From Marinifilum breve (GTDB taxonomy: Bacteria > Bacteroidota > Bacteroidia > Bacteroidales > Marinifilaceae), in assembly GCF_003202155.1 (NCBI RefSeq), contig NZ_QFLI01000004.1, forward strand, positions 62,001 through 126,000: a stretch of 64,000 bases of DNA, written 5' to 3'. A program made the position numbers and the translations under genes. Numbering within the stretch: position 1 is the stretch's first letter; each line of letters begins with the position of its first letter. This document shows positions 53,932 to 62,318 of the stretch, piece after piece. The notes beneath the pieces are model-generated. The model had not been told where the DNA came from, ran no database searches, and saw only the letters and a list, made by a program, of their open reading frames with translations.

Positions 53932-56343
53932 ATGATCTGGAATAACCTTAAAATAGCCTTTAGAAACCTTTGGCGAAATAAAATATACTCTTTCATAAAT
54001 CTTTTTGGATTGGCCATTGGTTTGGCTGGTTGCATTGTACTGTCTTTATATGTTATTGACGAATACAGTTACGACAAACACAACAAAAACCACAGCCGAA
54101 TTTACAGGATGAACACCTCAGTTAAAATGAATGAGTTCGAGTTAACACATCCTACTTCCTCACCTGTATTGGCAGCAACCTTAATAGAGGATTTTCCTGA
54201 AGTAATTGATGCTACAAGAATACTCCAACTTTTTGAGCCAACCGTAATCGAGGCAGATGGCAGAGGGTTTACTGAAAATAACTTTTATTGGACGGATCCA
54301 TCTATAATCAAGATATTTGACTTACAAATTCTTAAAGGAAATGGAGAACAGAGCTTGAAAAATTTGTATCAGGTAATTATTTCTGAAAAAACCGCTTTAA
54401 AATACTTTGGATCGATTGATGTAATTGGCAAACAAGTTAAAATGGACGATTCGGGAGAGTCTCAAGCTTATACCATAAGTGCAGTAGCCAAAGATTTGCC
54501 ATACAATTCACACTTCCACTTTCATTTTTTAACTTCAATCAAAACACATTTTAAAAATGAAGTAACAAGTTATAATAATGATGGCGCTTACACTTATGTG
54601 CTACTGGACGAAAAAGCAAATGCAGAAGCCTTTGTAGAAAAAGTTCCCGGACTTGTAAAAAAGTACATCGAACCCAGTTTAAAAGCTTATAAAAAAATGA
54701 GTCTTGAAGATCTGGAAAAGCAAGGAGATTATTACCGAATGTTTGCCATGCCATTAACTGATATTCATTTACATTCAAATTCTATATATGAGTTGGAAAA
54801 AAATGGCGATATCAACAATGTATACATCTTCTTGTTCAGCTCAATCCTGATTTTATTAATTGCATGTATCAACTTTACAAACTTAAGTACAGCAAAATCC
54901 GCTCAACGAGCAAAAGAAATTGGTGTACGAAAAAGCCTTGGATCCAGCCGCAAGAGATTAATCATGCAGTTTCTGTCCGAATCTATTCTTTTAAGTTTTG
55001 TTGCCTTATTGGTAGCACTTTTACTTGTGGAACTTATGATTCCAATAGTCAATTCATTACTGGATAAAGAATTGGGTGAACTGTATTACTCAACGCCTAA
55101 TTTGATATTATTATTTCTAGGAATTGCCTTATTCACTGGGCTGTTTGCTGGGAGTTATTCGGCATTCTACCTATCTAAGTTTGATCCTGCCAAAGTATTA
55201 AAAGGTAATCTAAAATCAGGCAATGGCAAATCTCCTCTTCGTCAAAGTTTGGTTAGTTTTCAGTTTTGTATTACCATATTCCTTTTTGTTAGTACTCTAA
55301 TTGCACACCAACAAATGGAGTACATCAAACAGAAGAATTTAGGTTTTGACAAAGAAGATCTATTAATTGTGAGAAACGTACAAAAACTTCGTTCTAAAGA
55401 AGTATTCAAAACTGCTTTCTTAAATAGTAGCTATGTTATCGACGCCTCACTATCGAACAATATTCCTGGAAGTTTTTATGATGGATGCTCATTGTGGAAA
55501 ACCAGTGGAGATGATAAAAAACCCTACTCAACCAGATTCACAACTGCCGATTTTGATTTTGCAAAAACAATGGGTATTAAAATGGCTAAAGGGCATTATT
55601 TTTCGAAAGATAGAGCCTCGGATAAAGCTGGCCTTGTTGTAAATGAAGCTTTGGTCAAAGACATGAACCTTACAAATCCGATCGGAACGGTTCTAAAAAC
55701 TCCTATGGGAATAAAAACAATTATTGGCGTTGTGAAAGATTTCCATTTTGTATCCTTACACATGAAAATTGGTTCTCTAATATTTTTGCATCCTGAAGGA
55801 TTACCGCAATCACATTTGGCAATTAAATTCCATAAACATCAGAAAAAAGAGGTACTAAATCTATTAAAGTACAATTGGGATCAACAAGCATCAGGCTTTC
55901 CTCTGGATTACTTCTTTATGGATGATAAATTTGCAAGCCTGCATAAAAGTGAAAACAACACCATGCTGCTATTCTCAATATTTTCAATACTATCAATCTT
56001 GATTACCTGTCTTGGTTTGTTAGGTTTAAGTTCATTTACAACCGAGCAGAGAACCAAAGAGATTGGGGTAAGAAAAATATTAGGAGCCAGTAATTTTAGC
56101 ATCCTGAAAATGCTAAACAAAGACATTTTAAAGTGGATGTTATTTGCCATTATTATTACAAGTCCGTTGGCTTGGTATATCATGAACAACTGGCTAGAGG
56201 CGTTTGCCTATCGCACGACGATTGAATGGTATATTTTTATTATTTCCGGTGCTACTGCCATGATATTGGCAATGGCAACCATTAGTTGGCAGGCATGGTT
56301 GGCCACCAAAAAAGATCCTGTAGAGGCTTTGCGATATGAATAA
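53932..56343 (+). CDS. FtsX-like/MacB-type ABC permease 3
   Basis: 803 residues, same architecture: start MIWNNLKIAFRNLWRNKIYSFINLFGLAIGLAG, first coupling motif FTNLSTAKSAQRAKEIGVRKSLGSS, second near the C-terminus (RTKEIGVRKILGAS), end DPVEALRYE. It is closest in sequence to permease 2. It completes the operon, which ends in a strong terminator 13 bp later. With one ATPase and three permeases, alternative homo- or heterodimeric transporters may be assembled. Confidence 0.88.
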   Translation: MIWNNLKIAFRNLWRNKIYSFINLFGLAIGLAGCIVLSLYVIDEYSYDKHNKNHSRIYRMNTSVKMNEFELTHPTSSPVLAATLIEDFPEVIDATRILQLFEPTVIEADGRGFTENNFYWTDPSIIKIFDLQILKGNGEQSLKNLYQVIISEKTALKYFGSIDVIGKQVKMDDSGESQAYTISAVAKDLPYNSHFHFHFLTSIKTHFKNEVTSYNNDGAYTYVLLDEKANAEAFVEKVPGLVKKYIEPSLKAYKKMSLEDLEKQGDYYRMFAMPLTDIHLHSNSIYELEKNGDINNVYIFLFSSILILLIACINFTNLSTAKSAQRAKEIGVRKSLGSSRKRLIMQFLSESILLSFVALLVALLLVELMIPIVNSLLDKELGELYYSTPNLILLFLGIALFTGLFAGSYSAFYLSKFDPAKVLKGNLKSGNGKSPLRQSLVSFQFCITIFLFVSTLIAHQQMEYIKQKNLGFDKEDLLIVRNVQKLRSKEVFKTAFLNSSYVIDASLSNNIPGSFYDGCSLWKTSGDDKKPYSTRFTTADFDFAKTMGIKMAKGHYFSKDRASDKAGLVVNEALVKDMNLTNPIGTVLKTPMGIKTIIGVVKDFHFVSLHMKIGSLIFLHPEGLPQSHLAIKFHKHQKKEVLNLLKYNWDQQASGFPLDYFFMDDKFASLHKSENNTMLLFSIFSILSILITCLGLLGLSSFTTEQRTKEIGVRKILGASNFSILKMLNKDILKWMLFAIIITSPLAWYIMNNWLEAFAYRTTIEWYIFIISGATAMILAMATISWQAWLATKKDPVEALRYE

Positions 56344-56356
56344 TTAATTCAAAATA

Positions 56357-56393
56357 AAAATCCCTGAAACCTGTGTTTCGGGGATTTTATTTT
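56357..56393 (+). terminator. intrinsic terminator of the ABC operon
   Basis: A 14-bp stem AAAATCCCTGAAAC / GTTTCGGGGATTTT (one T-G pair) with loop CTGT, then ATTTTAG. Very stable. Confidence 0.9.
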
Positions 56394-56401
56394 AGTCATC
56401 T

Positions 56402-57562
56402 TTACTGAATATCATCCTTAATCTCATTAGCAATCCGATCAAAAACCTCATCAAACTCACCTACCCCATCCACTTTCATCACTCCATGAAGCTGATTGTA
56501 TTTCTCAATTACAGGAACCGTTTTGTGTTCATGCTCTTGTAAACGCTTCACAATTTTCGAGGTTTCAGTATCATAAGGCATACACCTATCTGTTTTACTT
56601 CTGGCATCTAACCTCTGAATCAATTCCAAAGTAGGAACCTCAATTTCTATAATCTTACTAATGGACGAATTGTGTTTTTTTAATAAACCGTCTAATATAT
56701 AGGATTGCACTAGAGTCCTTGGAAAACCTTTAAAAATAAAGCCTTTCACCCCATTAGAGTTTTCTATTTTCTTTTCAATCAACTGAACCACAATTTCATC
56801 TGGCACCAATTCTCCATTCTCATACAATTGAATAATGTGTTTGCCAATTTCCGATCCACTTTTAATTTCATGATCCAACATTTGTCCAGTAGCAACATAT
56901 TCCAATCCAAACTCTTTGGCCAAAGCGATCCCCTGCGAACCTCTCCCTGATCCTGGATATCCAAACAGCACAACATTGTACAAGCTCTTTGCGAGTTCTT
57001 CATTAATTACTTTCTGGATTTCAAGATTGACTTTATCAATGGATTGATTTCCATGAATTCCATGATAAATTCCCTTATCTTTGTAGAATTTCAGAATAGG
57101 TAAAGTCTTATCTCTATATTCTCTTAACCTATTTCTAATCACAGCTTCATTATCGTCTGATCTGCCAGAAGTTTTTCCTCTATTCAACAATCTCGAAACC
57201 GAAATTTCCTCTTCCACTTCCAAACTTATCAAGCAATTTAAAGATGTGTTTAATTTGATCATCAAGCCTTCCAGAATATAGGTCTGAATGTAAGTTCTAG
57301 GAAAACCATCAAACAAGAATCCGTTTGCATCTGGATTTTCAGTAATGGTTTTTTCAATAATCTGCACAATAATCTCATCGGAAACCAAACCACCGGAAGC
57401 AATTATATTTTGGGCTTCCAGTCCTAGCTTACTCCTTTCCTTTATTTCTTTTCTCAATAGGTCACCCGTTGAAATGTAGAACAGATTGTACTTCTTAATC
57501 AGGAATTCTGATTGCGTTCCTTTTCCCGCACCTGGAGGACCAAACAAGGCAATATTTAGCAT
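56402..57562 (-). CDS. fused double adenylate kinase, second half degenerate
   Basis: 386 residues containing two adenylate kinase domains in tandem. Domain 1 (~1-190): P-loop GPPGAGKGT (8-16), DGFPRT with Asp85, short LID with RGKTSGRSDDNEAVIRNRL, consistent with an active short-type Adk. Domain 2 (~195-386): P-loop GYPGSGRGS (201-209), in which the invariant Lys is Arg207, and KGFPRT with Lys278 in place of the Asp. The LID has lost the RxDD. So domain 2 is probably inactive or altered. A single-domain adk is presumably elsewhere. Confidence 0.87.
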   Translation of the reverse strand: MLNIALFGPPGAGKGTQSEFLIKKYNLFYISTGDLLRKEIKERSKLGLEAQNIIASGGLVSDEIIVQIIEKTITENPDANGFLFDGFPRTYIQTYILEGLMIKLNTSLNCLISLEVEEEISVSRLLNRGKTSGRSDDNEAVIRNRLREYRDKTLPILKFYKDKGIYHGIHGNQSIDKVNLEIQKVINEELAKSLYNVVLFGYPGSGRGSQGIALAKEFGLEYVATGQMLDHEIKSGSEIGKHIIQLYENGELVPDEIVVQLIEKKIENSNGVKGFIFKGFPRTLVQSYILDGLLKKHNSSISKIIEIEVPTLELIQRLDARSKTDRCMPYDTETSKIVKRLQEHEHKTVPVIEKYNQLHGVMKVDGVGEFDEVFDRIANEIKDDIQ

Positions 57563-57633
57563 AGGTATGAATTTAAACTGTTAGAATTCGTCAATTGATA
57601 ATACAATGTAGTACATATATGGCTTAAGGTCAA

Positions 57634-57952
57634 AACCAACATTGCATTTTTACATGTTGATTTACAAATCCTGAGAACCAAGGAAGCATTTCAATACGTA
57701 GAAATGCTCCGTTGGACTTCCGGAATCGCATTTTTACTGATTGATTTACAATTCCTGAAAACCAAGGAAGCAATTCAATGCGTAAAAAGGCTCCGTTGGA
57801 CTTCCAGAATCGCATTTTTACATATCGATTTACAAATACGGAGAACCAAGGAAGCATTTCAATACGTAGAAATGCTCCGTTGGACTTCCGGAATCGCATT
57901 TTAACAGGTCGATTTGTTAAACCTGAGGACCAAGAAAGCATTTAATAAAATA
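57634..57952. repeat. 84-bp tandem repeat, about 3.7 copies
   Basis: Repeats with an exact 84-bp period. AATCGCATTTT recurs at 57724, 57808 and 57892; GATTTACA-type starts at ~57658, 57742, 57826 and, altered, 57910. A partial copy leads in. Since 84 is a multiple of three, frames stay open on both strands (a 103-codon minus frame with a 28-residue repeat, and a plus frame), which may be by-products. It lies in the 642-bp gap between the adenylate kinase and cytochrome genes. Confidence 0.88.
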
Positions 57953-58204
57953 GGTATGAATGGATTAACTTTGGTTTCTCCATAGTAGCTCATCCCCAAC
58001 GAACATATCGATATGATATCGACAATTATCGATTTATTGCTCTCTTCCTAGTCCCAAAAATGATCTTAACCTTAATGTTTAATGGTATTTCAGAATAATC
58101 GCCTAAATCTATCTCATATACTAAGAATAATTTTAAACTAAGCAAGTAAATGGATAATATTCAGACTTTTCCATAAATTATTGTATCAACCAATTTTAAA
58201 AGTC
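57953..58204. other. spacer upstream of the multihaem cytochrome
   Basis: 252 bp without a gene. CATATCGATATG at 58004-58015 is a perfect 12-bp palindrome, and TATCGACAATTATCGAT follows with a direct TATCGA repeat. It should hold the cytochrome promoter. No clear FNR site was seen. Confidence 0.35.
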
Positions 58205-59710
58205 ATGAAACTTCCTAAGTCATTTTACAATTGGACATCAATAGTTGGAACCAGCATTGCAATTACCGCATTCTTTTTAATTGTTTTCTTTTTCTGCGTA
58301 TCTGTCCTTTTCAACCAAGGTGGTTCCTATTTGGGTTTAGTAATTTACATTGTATTGCCAATAGTAATGATCATAGGGATGCTACTAATTCCGATTGGTA
58401 TGATTATTCAAATCAGAAGAAGAAACAAGCAATTGTTCATTTCTGAAGGAATGAAATGGCCCAAGGTAGATCTGAATGATCAAAAACACAGAAATGCTTT
58501 TACCCTTTTTGTGATCGTAAGTTTTATATTCCTGTTCCTATCATCAATTGGAAGTTACGAAGCATTTGTATATAGTGAATCTAATCAATTCTGTGGTACA
58601 CTTTGCCACTCGGTTATGGAACCCGAATATACTACTTACCAAAAGTCGGCACACGCCAGAGTTGCTTGTGTGGAGTGTCATGTTGGCGAAGGTGCCGATT
58701 GGTTTGTACGTTCAAAACTGAGCGGTCTGTATCAGGTATATGCAGTAACTACCAATAATTTTCCGAGACCAATTCCAACACCAATTGCTAACCTACGACC
58801 AGCACAAGAAACCTGTGAACATTGTCACTGGCCAGAGAAATTCTATTCCAAGCGCACCAAGTTTCAAAGAAATTTTCTTACCGATAAAAATAATACAGAA
58901 TGGAACATTACTCAGCTCATGAAAATTGGACCAGATCATCATACACAGCAATTGTCAGAAGGAATTCACTGGCATATTAATCCTGATATAAAAATTGAAT
59001 TCATGTCGGCTGATGACAAAAATGAATTCATACAATGGGTAAAATATACCAACCTAAAAACTGGAGAAGTTCATATTTATGAAGACATGATGATGGAGCC
59101 CGATTCTACTTTTTATGCAGATGCCAAACTCAGAACAATGGACTGTATGGATTGCCACAATCGCCCATCGCATGTATACCTATCTCCACCTGATTATATC
59201 GATGAATATTTAGCAGCTGGAAAAATTGACAAAAGCTTACCTTTTATAAAAATGGCTGCAATGGAAGCATTAAAAGATTCTTACTTTACCAAGGATAGTG
59301 CAAACCTAATGATTGCTCAAAAAGTAAAGGAATACTATGCCACGAATCATCCTGATATTGCTAAAGACAAAGCTGATGATATTTTAACTTCAATCGAAAA
59401 AATAAAAGAGGCTTATCATCAAAATTCATTTCCCGAAATGCGGGTAAAATGGGATGTATATCCTAATCACAAAGGTCATTTGGAATCTAATGGTTGCTTC
59501 AGATGTCATGATAATTATCACAGCACAAAAGATGGAAGAGTCATTTCCAAAGATTGTAATTTGTGTCATATCATTACCGAACAAGGGAAACCGGATTCTT
59601 TACAACATGCCCTTTATGGCAAACAACTAGAATTTAAACATCCTATTGATATTGGAACCGATTGGAAAGATTACAATTGTACCGATTGCCATGCTTATTT
59701 GTATCCATAG
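58205..59710 (+). CDS. NapC/NirT-type seven-haem cytochrome c
   Basis: 501 residues from the ATG at 58205. Three membrane helices (~10-35, ~45-70, ~100-118) precede a periplasmic haem domain. Seven haem motifs: one CX3CH (C130-H135, CGTLCH) and six CX2CH (starting C155, C204, C314, C431, C451, C492). The first four region is NapC/NirT-like (LCHSVMEPEYTTYQKSAH) and the extra haems form a C-terminal extension. It probably takes electrons from menaquinol and passes them to periplasmic reductases. No terminal reductase is adjacent. Confidence 0.88.
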   Translation: MKLPKSFYNWTSIVGTSIAITAFFLIVFFFCVSVLFNQGGSYLGLVIYIVLPIVMIIGMLLIPIGMIIQIRRRNKQLFISEGMKWPKVDLNDQKHRNAFTLFVIVSFIFLFLSSIGSYEAFVYSESNQFCGTLCHSVMEPEYTTYQKSAHARVACVECHVGEGADWFVRSKLSGLYQVYAVTTNNFPRPIPTPIANLRPAQETCEHCHWPEKFYSKRTKFQRNFLTDKNNTEWNITQLMKIGPDHHTQQLSEGIHWHINPDIKIEFMSADDKNEFIQWVKYTNLKTGEVHIYEDMMMEPDSTFYADAKLRTMDCMDCHNRPSHVYLSPPDYIDEYLAAGKIDKSLPFIKMAAMEALKDSYFTKDSANLMIAQKVKEYYATNHPDIAKDKADDILTSIEKIKEAYHQNSFPEMRVKWDVYPNHKGHLESNGCFRCHDNYHSTKDGRVISKDCNLCHIITEQGKPDSLQHALYGKQLEFKHPIDIGTDWKDYNCTDCHAYLYP

Positions 59711-59788
59711 AAAAAGGATTAAACTTATTCTATTTGGATTTGTTTTAATTAAAGAAGATATTCGCACTAAACAACAACAAATCGGAAT

Positions 59789-60187
59789 ATGAGTAAGAGA
59801 AGATTGACGGGAGAAGAACTTCACGAATTGGGAATCAAGTGGGTTTACAAACACATCAAAGATGAGTTTGAAGTGCTATCGGTAAATATTGAATTTGATA
59901 AGAATCCCCAGATTTTAGCAAAAAAGGACGATGAAATGCATTTTATCGTTGTAAAAACCAGCACATATCCTGATGTTGGCTCACTGACTCCGATTGCAGC
60001 GGAAGAAATTATTAAACACGCCGACAAACACAAAGCTAAAATTCTTTTCGCTCATGTTGGTGTAGCCAATGCTGATGCCAAAGATGAATCGGGAATGCAA
60101 TTCCCAGAAAAAGATGGTCAATACTATATCAATTACACAGGATTAACCATAGAACCAAATATCCTGCTTGATCCAAGCAATAATTAA
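59789..60187 (+). CDS. conserved hypothetical protein
   Basis: 132 residues, soluble, no signal peptide, no Cys. N-terminus MSKRRLTGEELHELGIKWVYK resembles a small Bacteroidota family that is sometimes mislabelled as Na+-NQR subunit F and has an endonuclease-like alpha/beta outline (FIVVKTSTYPDV). No catalytic motif is certain. It ends 10 bp before pdxH, so the two are probably one unit. Confidence 0.65.
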   Translation: MSKRRLTGEELHELGIKWVYKHIKDEFEVLSVNIEFDKNPQILAKKDDEMHFIVVKTSTYPDVGSLTPIAAEEIIKHADKHKAKILFAHVGVANADAKDESGMQFPEKDGQYYINYTGLTIEPNILLDPSNN

Positions 60188-60197
60188 GATTGAGCTT

Positions 60198-60842
60198 ATG
60201 ACAATGAAGGAAGAATTTAAGCGCATCAGGCACGAATATGGAAAAAAAGAGTTGCTAGAATCGGACATCAAATCAAATCCATTCGAACAGTTTACAATTT
60301 GGTTTTCTGAGGCAGTGGAACAAAACCTACCTGATTCTAATGCAATGTGCTTGTCAACGGTATCAGGCCAAGGAAGACCATCATCAAGAATATTATTACT
60401 AAAAGATTTTGATGAGAGTGGGTTTTGTTTTTTTACCAATTACGATAGCAGGAAAGGCATAGAGCTCGAGAATAATCCTTATGGCAGCATGGTATTCTTT
60501 TGGCCTGAACTGGAACGTCAGATCAGAATAGAAGGAATAATTGAAAAGCTGGATACTAAAAAATCCGATGCTTATTTCAATGAAAGACCAATTGGTAGCA
60601 GAACAGCAGCAGCAGTATCACCACAAAGTGAGGTGATTGCAAACAGAGAAGAACTGGATAAGATGGTTCAGGAATTCTCAGAAAAGCATGGAGAGAATTT
60701 GAAGCGACCAGATTTTTGGGGAGGCTACAAATTGATTCCTGATTTATTTGAATTCTGGCAAGGAAGAAAAAATAGATTAAACGACAGAATTGAATACAAA
60801 TTTGAGAAAAAAGCGTGGATTCACCGAAGACTTGCCCCTTAA
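60198..60842 (+). CDS. pdxH: pyridoxamine 5'-phosphate oxidase
   Basis: 214 residues from the ATG at 60198 (60168 would overlap the preceding gene by 20 bp; 60204 is an alternative). FMN enzyme oxidising PNP/PMP to PLP with O2. Signatures are EAMCLSTVSGQGRPSSRILLLKDFDESGFCFFTNYDSRKG-type FMN-binding stretch, PYGSMVFFWPELERQIRIEG and the C-terminal FWQGRKNRLNDRIEYKFE...WIHRRLAP. The length is normal. Its O2 dependence suggests the organism can use oxygen or at least tolerates it. Confidence 0.95.
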   Translation: MTMKEEFKRIRHEYGKKELLESDIKSNPFEQFTIWFSEAVEQNLPDSNAMCLSTVSGQGRPSSRILLLKDFDESGFCFFTNYDSRKGIELENNPYGSMVFFWPELERQIRIEGIIEKLDTKKSDAYFNERPIGSRTAAAVSPQSEVIANREELDKMVQEFSEKHGENLKRPDFWGGYKLIPDLFEFWQGRKNRLNDRIEYKFEKKAWIHRRLAP

Positions 60843-60996
60843 AAATCAACATTCGTCACCACTATAAAGTCGTTAGTACAATAAATCTAGAAAATCAACT
60901 TTCTCAGGGTTACCTTTTACTCATTTCAAGAATAAAATGATGAGATTAATTACCTAAACGAATTTTTCTCACTCAGTAAATTGTATGTAGTAAATT

Positions 60997-61026
60997 CACC
61001 CTTCCCTGTCCAGGAAGGGTGTTTTT
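60997..61026 (+). terminator. terminator between pdxH and the PfkB gene
   Basis: A 9-bp stem CACCCTTCC / GGAAGGGTG with a 7-nt loop, then five T. It touches the 3' end of the convergent PfkB gene. About 155 bp after the pdxH stop. Confidence 0.85.
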
Positions 61027-61948
61027 ATTTATTGAACTTACTTGCAATATCAAACGAAATAAAATTATCAAAACTCATGCACACATGTTGAGAACAAGAA
61101 ACTGCAAAATCAACCATTTTTTGTATTTGTTCTTGAGACAGAATATCAATATCCTTTTTACCAATATTATTGGCAACAATAAAGTGAGCAATGCAAGCAT
61201 TAAAGGTATCCCCAGCTCCTACAGTACTTACTGGTTGAATTTGTGGTACTGCAAATGAATGTAACTTGTCTGTAAATACAGATACTCCATTTTTATTTGC
61301 TGTATAAATCAATACGGCTGATGAAAATCCTTTCAACCAATCCTTCGCTTCTGCTGCAGATTTTACTCCACATATCAATTCAAAATCTTCATTAGAAGCC
61401 TTTACAATATCTGCTAAGGCCATATTTTCCTTAATATATGGAAGTACATCATTTAGCAATGGCAAATGTTGTGCTCTAAAATTAGGATCGTAAATGATTA
61501 TAGCTCCTTTTTCTTTACAGGATTTTAGAAAACTAAGCAAATCAGGTCTAAATTCTTGCTTTATCGCCAAAAAAGAACCAAAAAGAATTACATCATCCTT
61601 TTTAACATCATCAGGAAATACAATACACGACTTCTTACCGGAACGGGTTTTATAAAAGGCATAGTCGGCATTTTTGTGTTCATCGAGGAAAGCCAAGGCC
61701 AGGTTTGAATTTGTATCCGTAAATCGAGAAATGTTCTGAGTATCTACTCCATTCTGCTCAAGAAACTTGATAATTTGCATTCCTACACGATCCTCTCCCA
61801 ACTCACTAATCAAAGAAACCTTAATTCCAAATCGCCCCAAACTAACAGATGAGTTTAAGAATGAACCTCCAGGCCTAGCCTCGATAGGTTTATCATCTTC
61901 AAAAAACAGATCCAGAACGCAATCTCCTATGGTGTATACTTTTCTCAT
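61025..61948 (-). CDS. PfkB-family carbohydrate kinase, fructokinase-like
   Basis: 307 residues from the ATG at 61948 (MRKVYTIGDCVLDLFFED); the farther ATG at 62044 adds a non-family N-terminus. Ribokinase fold: GGSFLNSSVSLGRFG, substrate region, NEDFELICG, and the catalytic C-terminal STVGAGDTFNACIAHF with the base Asp. This is typical of fructokinases and related sugar kinases of Bacteroidota. The substrate cannot be fixed. It stands alone. Confidence 0.9.
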   Translation of the reverse strand: MRKVYTIGDCVLDLFFEDDKPIEARPGGSFLNSSVSLGRFGIKVSLISELGEDRVGMQIIKFLEQNGVDTQNISRFTDTNSNLALAFLDEHKNADYAFYKTRSGKKSCIVFPDDVKKDDVILFGSFLAIKQEFRPDLLSFLKSCKEKGAIIIYDPNFRAQHLPLLNDVLPYIKENMALADIVKASNEDFELICGVKSAAEAKDWLKGFSSAVLIYTANKNGVSVFTDKLHSFAVPQIQPVSTVGAGDTFNACIAHFIVANNIGKKDIDILSQEQIQKMVDFAVSCSQHVCMSFDNFISFDIASKFNK

Positions 61949-62250
61949 TACATATTCAATTAAAACCAATGCTTCAAAATTATTAGAAAATGACCAACGA
62001 ATTTCGAAAATCTTCAATTTGGGTCCTATTTTTTCTAAGTCCATATAAAAAAATTGATCTAATTTTGTATAAAATCGATTCTCGCAAGCCTGTTTTTAAT
62101 AAATCTCTAAAAATTCTATAATTTAGATTAAGTCTATATTAAGCACAAACTATCAAGATTAAATCGTTTTCGATTCATGCAATTTTATCTAACTAAAAAT
62201 AGCAAGGTTAAATTGGAGGGATTGGGGCTATAGTGTGGAATGTAGGAATT

Positions 62251-62280
62251 TTTGCCAAGTGAAAAAATAAAGTATTTTTG
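62251..62280 (+). promoter_or_regulatory. promoter of the large right-end gene
   Basis: TTTG at 62251-62254, 18 bp, then TATTTTTG at 62273-62280. Good Bacteroidota promoter match, 38 bp before the ATG at 62319. The rest of the 61949-62318 gap shows no gene. Confidence 0.7.
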
Positions 62281-62318
62281 ATTCCGTCATTCCCTAAGCA
62301 AACAAAAATTGGAGACAT

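Noticed and set aside
57630-57941. 103-codon minus-strand frame in the 84-bp repeats
   Set aside because: Openness follows from a period divisible by three, and the opposite strand is open too. Kept as a finding, not as a gene.
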